DNA from: CAWIMX01 sp963837345
GTDB taxonomy: Bacteria > Acidobacteriota > Vicinamibacteria > Vicinamibacterales > CAVVIG01
Reading direction: 5' to 3'
NCBI GenBank assembly: GCA_963837345.1
Contig: CAWIMX010000002.1
Span: forward strand, 186,001-250,000
Length of the DNA: 64,000 nucleotides
Shown here: positions 41,982-50,155 of the stretch, one piece after another
How positions within the stretch are numbered: position 1 is the stretch's first letter
How the letters are laid out: each line of letters opens with the position of its first letter
Program-made: the position numbers and the translations under genes
Notes under the pieces: model-generated
Databases searched by the model: none
Told to the model about the DNA's origin: nothing
What the model saw: the letters and a program-made list of their open reading frames with translations, nothing else

Positions 41982-42581
41982 CGGCGCGCCTGCTGGCGCA
42001 GCCACAAGGTGTCGGCCAGAAACGAGCACAGGAGCGCCGCCAGGGCGGTGCCGGCCAGGACATCACTGGCGGGCGCGTCGACGAAGGGGGCCACGGCGAG
42101 GAGCAGACCGAGCACCTGCCCGACGCAGACGGCCTGCCGGCGCCGGCTGGGCGGCAGCGGACGCCCCATCCACGGCCACACGCCCGCCGAGGCGACGAAC
42201 CCGTACCGAAGCAGGCCCGACGCGAGCACCCACGGGCCGGCCTTCTCGAGCTGCCAGCAGAGGATCGCCAGCACCAGAATCAGGAGGGCGTCGACTTCCA
42301 TGTCGTAGCGCGCGCCGAATGAGCTCGGCCCCGTGCCGCCGCGCCAGCCATCCGTCCACCCCGTCGAGGGCCAGCGCGGCTGCGCCGCCAGCCGTCGCGA
42401 CGGCGGCAACCCGCGCGGCGCCCGCTTCGCCGACCAGGCCGGCGACGAGCGCGACGATGAATGCCCTGAACGTGGTGACCCAGTCGGCCGGCGCGAACCG
42501 CGCGTCGGCCGCCCGCTCCCGGAACGCGATCGCCGCAGCCAGCACGGCCAGAAACACCGCGGCCGCTTTGATCGGATACAT
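41978..42581 (-). CDS. CDP-alcohol phosphatidyltransferase, frameshifted
   Basis: Read across one frameshift the protein is about 200 residues with several membrane helices. The CDP-alcohol transferase motif is split between frames: LDGVDGWLARR in the first, then TGPSSFGARYDMEVD in the second. The break lies at about 42328-42346 (plus coordinates) in a G/C-rich run. The family joins a CDP-activated alcohol to an acceptor, forming phosphodiester lipids. The start, ATG 42581, has TACAAT about 19 nt upstream. Confidence 0.75.
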
Positions 42582-42600
42582 GACCTCGAGAACCCTTTGG

Positions 42601-42606
42601 ATTGTA
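42601..42606 (-). promoter_or_regulatory. Candidate -10 for the phosphatidyltransferase/sulfatase unit
   Basis: In the 60 bp divergent gap, minus-strand TACAAT at 42606-42601 lies 18 bp after a TTCTGG and 19 nt before the ATG at 42581. The match is moderate. Confidence 0.35.
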
Positions 42607-42641
42607 TACCGCAGCCGAAACGTACCAGAATTGACGCGCCG

Positions 42642-43629
42642 ATGGTGACAGCGCGCGCGTTCTGGACGGTCGCTCCCGGGCGAGGCGAGATCCGCGACGA
42701 GCCGCTCGAGGGCCCGGCGCCTGGCGACGTCGTGATCCGCGCGGCCTACAGCGGGATCAGCCGCGGCACCGAGGCGCTCGTATTTCTCGGGCGCGTGCCG
42801 CCGAGCGAGTACGCGCGCATGCGGGCGCCTTTTCAGGCCGGCGAGTTCCCGGCGCCCGTCAAGTACGGATACGTGAGCGTCGGTGACGTCGAGGAGGGCC
42901 CCGAGGCCCTGCGGGGCAGGCGCGTGTTCACGCTCTATCCGCACCAGACGCGCTACGTCGTTCCCGCGCACGCCGTGCACCCGCTGCCCGACAGTGTGCC
43001 GTCCACCCGTGCCGTGCTCGCATCGAATCTGGAAACGGCGATCAACGGGCTCTGGGACGCGCGCCCGCACGTCGGCGACCGTGTGGCCGTCGTCGGGGGC
43101 GGCACCGTGGGCTGCCTGGTTGCGTGGCTGGCGGGGCGGATTGCCGGCTCGAAGGTCGAGCTCGTGGACCTCAATCCGGCGCGGGCGCGGATTGCGGCAG
43201 CCCTCGGCGTGAGCTTCGCGCTGCCGGCGGATGCCGCCCGCGAGGCCGACGTCGTGTTTCATGCCAGCGGGTCGCCGACTGGTCTCGGGACCGCCCTCGA
43301 CCTGGCGGGGTTCGAATCGACCATCGTCGACATGAGCTGGTACGGCGATCAGGTCAGTACCGCTCAAGCTGGGCGAAGGATTCCACGTGCGCCGGCTCAC
43401 GCTGAAATCGTCGCAAGTGAGCACCGTCGCGCCGGCGCAGCGCGCGCGGTGGGACTATCGGCGTCGCATGCAGCTGGCGCTGTCGATGCTCGCCGATCCC
43501 GTTCTCGACGTCCTCATCACCGGCGAGAGCGCCTTCGACGATCTGCCGCAGACAATGGCGACACTGGCGCGCTCGCCTGGAGACACGCTGTGCCATCGGA
43601 TTCGATACCCGTCGGAGGCGACGGCGTGA
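42642..43629 (+). CDS. Zinc-type medium-chain dehydrogenase, frameshifted
   Basis: About 328 residues when repaired. The N-terminal MDR domain shows YSGISRGTEALVFLG and KYGYVSVGDVEEG. The nucleotide-binding motif VAVVGGGTVGCLVAWLAG is near residue 150. An extra A at 43356 breaks the frame after WYGDQV; VPLKLGEGFHVRRLTLK onward continues in the next frame to 43629. It lacks the structural cysteine set of classical alcohol dehydrogenases. It is the first gene of the rightward arm of the cluster. Confidence 0.8.
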
Positions 43630-43657
43630 ACGCCGGCCGCCCTGGAGATCAGCGCCC

Positions 43658-44066
43658 ATGTACACCGTGACCGTGCGCGACCACATGATGATTGCCCACA
43701 GTTTGTCGGGCGAGGTGTTCGGTCCGGCGCGCCGCCTTCACGGAGCGACCTTCGTCGTCGACGTCGAATTCCGGCGGCCATCGCTCGACGAAGACGGCAT
43801 CGTGGTGGACATCGGCCGTGCGAGCCAGGCCCTTCAGACCGTGCTTGCCGGCTTGAGCTATCGCAATCTGGACGAGGAGCCCGCGTTCGCGGGCCGGAAC
43901 ACCACCACGGAGTTCCTCGCCCGCGTCGTGTTCGACGCCATGGCGTCGGCGATCGAACGGGGCGATCTCGGGGCCTGGCGCCCAGGGCGTGGAAGGCCTC
44001 CGCGTCGTCCTGCACGAATCGCACATCGCATCGGCGTCGTACGATGGCCGACTCAGCCGGGGGTAG
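43658..44066 (+). CDS. 6-pyruvoyl-tetrahydropterin-synthase-like protein, frameshifted
   Basis: About 135 residues when repaired. It has MYTVTVRDHMMIAHSLSG, LHGATFVVDVEF, YRNLDEEPAFAGRNTTTEFLA and, after the break, VVLHESHIASASYDG. One extra G in GGGG at 43970-43973 shifts the frame. The fold is that of 6-PTPS or QueD. But the zinc motif HGH is HGA and no catalytic cysteine is seen near it, so the usual reaction may not occur. Overlaps the glycosyltransferase start by 23 bp. Confidence 0.78.
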
Positions 44067-45123
44067 CAGGCTCGAGGTCCACTTCGTCGTCCCGGGAGCG
44101 CTCGAGACCCGGACGGGCGGCTACGGCTACGACCGCCGGATCATCGCGGGCTTGCGCGAACGCGGATGGGCCGTCGACGTGCGGGAGATTCCGGGCGCCT
44201 TCCCGCATCCCTCGTCAGAGGACCGCGAACGCATGAGGGCCGGGCTTCGGGGCCTTCCCGATCGATCGACGGTCGTCGTCGATGGTCTCGCCTTCGGCGC
44301 CGCGCCGGGCGAGGTCGCCGCGGAGGCCGGGCGCCTGCGGTTCGTGGCGCTGGTGCACCATCCGCTCGCCGAGGAGACGGGCCTCGCCCCGCCGGTCGCT
44401 GCCGCCCTCGCGGCCGGCGAGCGCCGCGCCCTGGCCGCCGCCCGCCTGGTTGTCGTCACGAGCGGCGCCACGGCGCGACGGCTCGACGCCTACGGAGTCA
44501 CGCCGTCGCGGGTCGCGATCGTCGAGCCGGGCACCGACCCCGCGCCCCTGGCCCACGGATCCGGCGATCGGCTGGTTCATCTGCTCTCGGTGGGCGCCCT
44601 CGTGCCGCGCAAGGGCCATCTCGTGCTCATCGCGGCATTGGCCGGGATTGCCGAACACAACTGGCGGCTCGTCTGCGTCGGCAGCGTCGACCGCGCCCCC
44701 GCGACCGTCGAGGCCGTCCGGGCGAGCATCCGTGCGAGCGGTCTCGACGACCGGGTGGTGCTGACGGGCGAAGGCGACGCCGCTCGCATGGCGTGTGCCT
44801 ACGACGCGGCCGACGTGTTCGTGCTGCCAACGTTCCACGAGGGATACGGCATGGCCGTCGCGGAAGCCATCGCCTGCGGTCTTCCCGTGATTAGTACGCC
44901 TACCGGCGCCATTCCCGATCTGGTCGGGTCCGACGCCGGGATTCTCGTGCCGGCGGGCAATGTGGCGGCGCTGGCCGCGGCGCTCGCACGCGTGCTCGGC
45001 GACGCCGGCCTGCGGTCGCAGATGACGGCCGGCGCGCGGCGCCGGCGGACCGGGCTCCCGACCTGGAATCGAGCCGCGGCGGCGTTTTCCGCCGCGCTCG
45101 AAAGCGTGAGAGCCGATGGGTGA
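44044..45123 (+). CDS. GT4-family glycosyltransferase
   Basis: The 359-residue protein has a GT-B fold. The N-terminal half contains GGYGYDRRIIAGLRERG. The C-terminal half carries LLSVGALVPRKGHLVLIAAL and FVLPTFHEGYGMAVAEAIACGLPVI, the GT4 donor site with the E-x7-E pattern, then GILVPAGNV. It moves a sugar from a nucleotide donor with retention. It overlaps the PTPS-like gene by 23 bp and the methyltransferase by 8 bp, so translation is tightly coupled. The acceptor is unknown. Confidence 0.88.
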   Translation: MADSAGGSRLEVHFVVPGALETRTGGYGYDRRIIAGLRERGWAVDVREIPGAFPHPSSEDRERMRAGLRGLPDRSTVVVDGLAFGAAPGEVAAEAGRLRFVALVHHPLAEETGLAPPVAAALAAGERRALAAARLVVVTSGATARRLDAYGVTPSRVAIVEPGTDPAPLAHGSGDRLVHLLSVGALVPRKGHLVLIAALAGIAEHNWRLVCVGSVDRAPATVEAVRASIRASGLDDRVVLTGEGDAARMACAYDAADVFVLPTFHEGYGMAVAEAIACGLPVISTPTGAIPDLVGSDAGILVPAGNVAALAAALARVLGDAGLRSQMTAGARRRRTGLPTWNRAAAAFSAALESVRADG

Positions 45124-45917
45124 GTTCACGGCCGAATGGCTGGCCCTGCGGGAGCCCGCCGATCGGCAAGCGCGCTCGGTCATCGTCACCGACGCGGTCG
45201 TCGCCGCGCTCGGCGGCAGCGGACGATCCGATGGTGATCGATCTGGGCGCGGGCACCGGCGCGAACCTTCGTTATCTGGGCGAGCGGCTGCCCGTCGGAC
45301 AGCGCTGGCGCCTCGTCGATCATGACGCGGATCTGCTCGCGATGGCGACGGCGTCGCGCGGCGCCGGCGGTCCGGAACGGATCACGACGCTCTGCACCGA
45401 CATCCGCCGCCTGGATGCCGCGGTGTTCGCCGGAGCCGCCCTGGTCACGGCCTCCGCCCTGCTCGATCTCGTGTCGGATGCCTGGCTGAGGACGCTGTCC
45501 GACCACTGCGTGAAGCAGCGGGCGGCGGTGCTGTTCGCGCTGACCTATGACGGCCGGCTCAGCTGTTCGCCGGAGGATCCGGAGGATGGAGCGATCCGCG
45601 AACTGGTCAACCGGCATCAGCGAACCGACAAGGGCTTCGGCCCGGCGCTGGGGCCCGACGCAGCGATGCGGGCAGCCGACCTGTTTCAATCCCGCGGATA
45701 TCGCGTGGTGCGCGGGGCCAGCGACTGGCGGCTCGGCCCCGATCAAGGGCGGCTTCAGCGTCTGTTGATCGAGGGATGGGCCCGGGCGGCGGCGGCGATC
45801 CAGCCTGAGGGGGCGTCGACGATCGCGGGGTGGCGCGAGCGTCGGGTCGCACACGTTGCGGCCGGACGATCCCGACTCGTCGTGGGGCACGAAGACGTGG
45901 GCGGGATGGCTAGATGA
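45116..45917 (+). CDS. Class I SAM-dependent methyltransferase, frameshifted
   Basis: About 266 residues when repaired. Residues 1-35 (MGEFTAEWLALREPADRQAR) are in one frame. An extra G at 45221-45222 (AGCGGAC) moves the rest to the next frame, where motif I is MVIDLGAGTGANLRYLGERL, followed by WRLVDHDADLLA and LVTASALLDLVSDAWL. It should methylate the product of the neighbouring enzymes. Ends convergent with, and 8 bp into, the RibD-like gene. Confidence 0.8.
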
Positions 45918-46875
45918 TTCGCGAGATCGGCGCGTCGGCCGCGCCGCCGGGGTCAGGGCCCTCCTCGTCGAGGCTGCCCAGCTCGCAGTCGAACAACACG
46001 TCGCCCCCCATCCGGAACACCCGATAGCGCGGGCGATGGCAGTCGCGAAGGAAGTTGCGCGGGGCGAAGCGGATCGCCGGCCGCCCATCGCCGATGAGCA
46101 GCGGCGCCACCGCGACCTGCAATCGATCCAGCAGGTTGGCCTCGAGAAAGGTCGAGACGGTGACCCCGCCGCCTTCCACGAAGACGCGGGCGCACCCGCG
46201 CGCGCGCAGCACCTGCATCAGCTCGGCCGCGCCGGCGGCCGGCGAACTGTCGTCCACGCCGATGAGCTCCGCCCGCCCGAGGTGCCGCTCGCCGGGGTGC
46301 ACCAGCGCGTGGCCGCACACGTAGAGCGTTTCCACCGCATCGTCCTGGAACACGCGATACCGATCCTCGAGCCGCCGGGCCGGATCGAAAATCACACGCA
46401 GTGGATTGGGGCCGTCGACGCGGCGTGTGGTGAGCAGGGGATCGTCGGCGGCCACCGTGCCGGAACCGACGATGATGGCATCGCAGAGCGCGCGCAGGCG
46501 GTGCAGATGCAGGATGTTCTCTTCGCCCGTGACAAACTGCGACTCCCCGGCGTGGGTGGCAATGAATCCGTCGAGGCTCTGGCCGAGGTGCGCGATCGTA
46601 ATGGGGCGCTGCAGAGTCGCGCTGCAGATGGGGAGATACAGGTCGACGATGGCATATCGGGGATCGTCGTGCCCGAGAGCGGGCGCCCAGCCCTGGCCGA
46701 CCTGCCACTTGAGGACGGCGTCGGGGTGACCCGGCCCGACCGGCTGCAGCGCATCGTCGTCGCCGAGCGCGAAGGTCGTGCACTGCTCGGCGCAGACGGC
46801 CCGCGGGGCGGCCCGGGCGGCCGCCAGCACGATCGTCCATGCGGCATTGGCCGTCGCCGTAGGCGAGAGCGTCAT
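45910..46875 (-). CDS. RibD C-terminal (dihydrofolate-reductase-fold) family reductase
   Basis: The 321-residue protein has an N-terminal part of about 100 residues of unknown kind and a C-terminal RibD/DHFR-like reductase domain. It shows RPITIAHLGQSLDGFIATHAGES, LHRLRALCDAIIVGSGTVAADDP, NPLRVIFDPARR and ARVFVEGGGVTVSTFLEANLLD. NADPH-dependent reduction of a pyrimidine- or pterin-type ring is expected. There is no deaminase domain. ATG 46875 has TATCGT 7 nt upstream. It is convergent with the rightward arm. Confidence 0.85.
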   Translation of the reverse strand: MTLSPTATANAAWTIVLAAARAAPRAVCAEQCTTFALGDDDALQPVGPGHPDAVLKWQVGQGWAPALGHDDPRYAIVDLYLPICSATLQRPITIAHLGQSLDGFIATHAGESQFVTGEENILHLHRLRALCDAIIVGSGTVAADDPLLTTRRVDGPNPLRVIFDPARRLEDRYRVFQDDAVETLYVCGHALVHPGERHLGRAELIGVDDSSPAAGAAELMQVLRARGCARVFVEGGGVTVSTFLEANLLDRLQVAVAPLLIGDGRPAIRFAPRNFLRDCHRPRYRVFRMGGDVLFDCELGSLDEEGPDPGGAADAPISRII

Positions 46876-46882
46876 ACTGGAC

Positions 46883-46888
46883 ACGATA
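46883..46888 (-). promoter_or_regulatory. -10-like hexamer for the RibD-like gene
   Basis: On the minus strand TATCGT lies 7 nt before ATG 46875, another leaderless-type spacing. Confidence 0.35.
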
Positions 46889-46927
46889 CCACCGAGTTCG
46901 ATACGCTCCAGAATCCCAGGAGAGCCC

Positions 46928-48007
46928 ATGATGACGAAACCACGGATGAGCGCCTACGACGCCGGTCGGATCTCCCGCCGCGGCCTGCTCATGACGCTGC
47001 CGGCGCTGGCTCTGGCGCCGAGGGCGTTTGCACAGGGGAGCATGTTTCGCGCACGCGCGCTGAACCACCTGACGCTGAGCGTCTCGGACGTCAAGCGCTC
47101 GCTCGATTTTTATCAGGGTCTCTTCGGGATGCCGATCCAGGCGCGTCAGGGCAACACGATCGTCCTCGGTCTGGGCGACGGACCTCAGTTCATGGCGCTC
47201 AGCGCCGCGGGATCGAACGCGCCGAGCATCAGCCACTTCTGCATCACGGTCGAGAACTTCAGCGTCGACGGGGTGCTGAAGACGCTGTCCGAGCATGGCA
47301 TCTCCCGCGCCGACGCGGCCGCTCCGGGCGCCGGCCTGAGCGGCGGGCCGATGAAGGCGCGCGTGCGGATGCGCGGGCCCGATGCCGGCGGCGCGCAGGA
47401 AGGCACGCCCGAGATCTATTTCGGGGATCCCGACGGCATCGTCGTGCAGTTGCAGGATCCGAGCTATTGCGGCGGCGCCGGCGTGCTGGGCAACGTGTGC
47501 GGGACGCGCGAGCCCTCGCCCAAGAAGGGCCTCCTGCCCGTGCGCGACATCAGCCACTTCACGATCTCGGTGGCGGATGCCGATCGGTCCAACAAGTTCT
47601 ATCAGGACCTCTTCGGCTTCGACATCCAGGCACACCAGGCGGCGTCGCCGCTGCTCGGAGTCGGCAGCGGCGTGGGCTTCGTGATGTTCACCGGCGGCGC
47701 GGGGGCGGCGCGCGCCGGCGCGGCGCCGCGTCCGGCCAGCATCAACCACGCGTGCCTCAACATGAACGGGTTCCAGCCCGACGCGGTCATGAAGGCCCTC
47801 GAGAGCTACGGCATCCAGGACCGGGGCGACGGGCGCGGTCCGGTCGGCCCGATGCGCAAGTACATCAGCCTGCGCATGCCGAATCGCGGCGGCGCCGAGG
47901 GCGGGACGCCGGAGTTGTACTTCACCGATCCGGACGGCCTGCTCATTCAGCTGCAGGACGTGAAGTATTGCGGCGGCGGGGGATTCCTGGGCGATGTCTG
48001 CGCATAG
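46928..48007 (+). CDS. Tat-exported tandem VOC-domain protein
   Basis: The 359-residue protein starts with a twin-arginine signal (ISRRGLLMTLPALALAPRAFAQG) and holds two VOC modules. Each begins like LNHLTLSVSDVKRSLDFYQGLFG or ISHFTISVADADRSNKFYQDLFG, and each ends with a matched tail, YCGGAGVLGNVC and YCGGGGFLGDVC. The paired cysteines look like a structural or metal feature outside the normal VOC fold. AGGAG lies 5 nt before ATG 46928. The activity is unknown; ring-cleaving dioxygenase or lyase relatives are possible. Confidence 0.82.
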   Translation: MMTKPRMSAYDAGRISRRGLLMTLPALALAPRAFAQGSMFRARALNHLTLSVSDVKRSLDFYQGLFGMPIQARQGNTIVLGLGDGPQFMALSAAGSNAPSISHFCITVENFSVDGVLKTLSEHGISRADAAAPGAGLSGGPMKARVRMRGPDAGGAQEGTPEIYFGDPDGIVVQLQDPSYCGGAGVLGNVCGTREPSPKKGLLPVRDISHFTISVADADRSNKFYQDLFGFDIQAHQAASPLLGVGSGVGFVMFTGGAGAARAGAAPRPASINHACLNMNGFQPDAVMKALESYGIQDRGDGRGPVGPMRKYISLRMPNRGGAEGGTPELYFTDPDGLLIQLQDVKYCGGGGFLGDVCA

Positions 48008-48014
48008 GAGCGAC

Positions 48015-49319
48015 GTGACGGATCTGCGGGCGGGGTCGACGTCCGATGTGCGGGCGGCGCACGAGCGCGCGATGGCGGAATACGCGGCGTTCCGCGCGCG
48101 CGGGCTGACGCTGAATCTCGGGCGCGGCAAGCCGTCGGAAGCGCAGCTCGATCTCTCCAACGCGCTGCTGACGCTGCCGGGTGACGGCCACTACCGCGCG
48201 GCCGACGGCACCGACTGTCGCAACTACGGGGGCCTGCAGGGTCTGCCGGAGATCCGCGCCCTGTTCGCGCCGATGCTCGGCGCGCCCGCCGATCGCGTCG
48301 TCGCCGCAGGGAATGCGTCGCTCACCCTCATGCACGACGCGGTCGGCCTCGCGCTGCGCGCCGGCGTGCCCGGCGGCCGCCGTCCGTGGTCCGAAGAAGG
48401 GCCGGTGAGCTTTCTGTGCCCGGTCCCCGGCTACGACCGCCACTTCACGATTTGCGAGGGCTTCGGGATCCGCATGATCGCCGTGCCACTCACGGGTCGC
48501 GGCCCCGACGTCGCGGTGGTCGAGCAGCTGGCCGGCCAGGACTCCTCGGTCAAGGGCATGTGGTGCGTTCCCAAGTACAGCAACCCGACCGGCGAGATCT
48601 ACGCCGACGAGGTGGTCGAGCGGCTGGCGGCGATGAAGACCGCCGCGCCCGACTTCCGATTGTTCTGGGACAACGCCTACGGCGTGCACCATCTCACGTC
48701 GAGGCGTCACGAGCTGGCCAACGTGCTCGAGCTCGGTGAGCGCCACGGGCATCCCGATCGCGCCCTGGTGTTCGCGTCGACGTCGAAGATCACGTTCGCC
48801 GGCGCGGGCATCGCGCTCTTCGCCTCGTCGCCGGCCAACGTGAAGTGGCTGTTGGCGGATATGGAGCGCCGCACCATTGGCCCCGACAAGCTGAACCAGT
48901 TGCGCCACGTGCGGCTGCTTCGGAGCCCGGAGGGCCTGGCGGCCCACATGGACGCGCACGCGCGCATCCTGGCGCCCAAGTTCCGCGCGGTCGACGATGC
49001 CTTCGCCGCCCGGCTCCGGGGGGTCGCCGCCTGGACGGAGCCAGAGGGCGGGTACTTCGTCAGCCTCGACGTGCTGGCGGGATGCGCGCGCCGTACGATC
49101 GGCCTGGCGAAGGACGCCGGCATCGTGGTCGTGCCCGCGGGATCGACGTTCCCGTACGGACGCGACCCCGACGATCGGAACATCCGCATCGCGCCGTCGT
49201 ACCCCACGCTTGCGGAAGTGTCGCAGGCCGCGGAGGGGATTGCCCTTTCCGCGCTCGTCGCCACCACCGAAGCCGTGCTCGCCCAGCGCGGCGAGGCTGT
49301 CGCCGCCCCGGGCCGCTAG
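48015..49319 (+). CDS. Class I/II PLP-dependent aminotransferase (aspartate type)
   Basis: The 434-residue protein fits the aspartate aminotransferase subgroup seen in Corynebacterium. It shows LNLGRGKPSEAQLDLS, YGGLQGLPEIRALFA, CPVPGYDRHFTICEGFG, the PLP-contacting PKYSNPTGEIY, the LFWDNAYGVH Asp-Tyr pair, and the Schiff-base lysine in FASTSKITFAGAGIA. It moves an amino group between aspartate or similar and 2-oxoglutarate. GTG 48015 is favoured because AGGAG lies 4 nt before it; ATG 47994 is in frame but poorly placed. Confidence 0.88.
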   Translation: MTDLRAGSTSDVRAAHERAMAEYAAFRARGLTLNLGRGKPSEAQLDLSNALLTLPGDGHYRAADGTDCRNYGGLQGLPEIRALFAPMLGAPADRVVAAGNASLTLMHDAVGLALRAGVPGGRRPWSEEGPVSFLCPVPGYDRHFTICEGFGIRMIAVPLTGRGPDVAVVEQLAGQDSSVKGMWCVPKYSNPTGEIYADEVVERLAAMKTAAPDFRLFWDNAYGVHHLTSRRHELANVLELGERHGHPDRALVFASTSKITFAGAGIALFASSPANVKWLLADMERRTIGPDKLNQLRHVRLLRSPEGLAAHMDAHARILAPKFRAVDDAFAARLRGVAAWTEPEGGYFVSLDVLAGCARRTIGLAKDAGIVVVPAGSTFPYGRDPDDRNIRIAPSYPTLAEVSQAAEGIALSALVATTEAVLAQRGEAVAAPGR

Positions 49320-49366
49320 GGACCGAGCAGCGCTGCGGGCGGTCCGCAGCTCGAGGTTCAAGAGGC

Positions 49367-49486
49367 TTGGCTTACGTCTTCATCGCCCTCCTGATCGTTG
49401 TCGTCTTCATCGTCGACATCGCGGCCCGGTGGTGGCGCCAGCGCGAATGGAAGCGCCACTGGAACCGCCGGGACGACGAGGACTGA
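49367..49486 (+). CDS. Very small membrane peptide (39 residues)
   Basis: A TTG start with AGAGG just before it gives a 39-residue peptide: a hydrophobic helix (AYVFIALLIVVVFIVDIAARW) and a charged tail (RQREWKRHWNRRDDED). Its stop is directly followed by the GTG of the HD-domain gene, so translation may be coupled. The clean one-helix topology supports it as real. No family is known to me. Confidence 0.5.
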   Translation: MAYVFIALLIVVVFIVDIAARWWRQREWKRHWNRRDDED

Positions 49487-50080
49487 GTGTCGACGGACGA
49501 TCGCCTCTCGCGCCAGTTCGCGTTTCTGATCGAAGCCGACAAGCTGAAAGGCGTGCTGCGGCGGACGCCGCTCGTGAGCGCCGCACGGTTCGAGAACTCG
49601 GCCGAGCATTCGTGGCACCTGCTGCTCGCGGCCCTGGTCATGCGCGAGCACGCGTCGGCCGACGTCGACGTCTGGCGCGTGCTGGAGCTGCTGGTGGTTC
49701 ACGATCTGGTCGAGATCGACGCGGGCGACACGTTCGCCTACGACGTGGAAGGGCAGAAGACGAAGGCGGCCCGCGAGCGCGCCGCCGCCGAGCGCCTCTT
49801 TGGCCTGCTGCCGCCGGATCAGGCGTTGTATTTCCGCGAGTTGTGGGAGGAGTTCGAAGCCCGCCAGACGCCCGCCTCGCGCTTCGGCAACGCGCTGGAC
49901 CGGTTGCAGCCGCTGCTGCTCAACGCGCATGCCGACGGCGGAAGCTGGCGCGCCCACGAGCTGACGCGCGCACAGGTGTTCGAGCGGATGGCCCCGGTCG
50001 AAACCGCCATGCCGGAAGTCTGGCCGGCCGTGGTCGCGATCGTCGACGCGTTCTGCGCCGCGGGCGTGATTCGGTCCTGA
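49487..50080 (+). CDS. HD-domain hydrolase (YfbR-like nucleotidase family)
   Basis: The 197-residue protein has the HD motif pattern of HDDC2/YfbR-like enzymes: SAEHSWHLLLAALVM (first histidine pair), LLVVHDLVEIDAGDTFAYD (HD) and NALDRLQPLLLN (last aspartate). Members are 5'-deoxynucleotidases that act on dNMPs. It follows the membrane peptide with no gap. Confidence 0.85.
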   Translation: MSTDDRLSRQFAFLIEADKLKGVLRRTPLVSAARFENSAEHSWHLLLAALVMREHASADVDVWRVLELLVVHDLVEIDAGDTFAYDVEGQKTKAARERAAAERLFGLLPPDQALYFRELWEEFEARQTPASRFGNALDRLQPLLLNAHADGGSWRAHELTRAQVFERMAPVETAMPEVWPAVVAIVDAFCAAGVIRS

Positions 50081-50144
50081 CCCGCGATCGCGCTTTCTGC
50101 CATCGGTCCTGGTGCGGCGGTAACTCCACCGGGCCCAACGGCGC

Positions 50145-50150
50145 TAGAAT
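50145..50150 (+). promoter_or_regulatory. -10-like hexamer for the RegB-type kinase
   Basis: TAGAAT lies 5 nt before GTG 50156. It supports GTG 50156 over later in-frame ATG codons as the start. Confidence 0.45.
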
Positions 50151-50155
50151 TCCCT

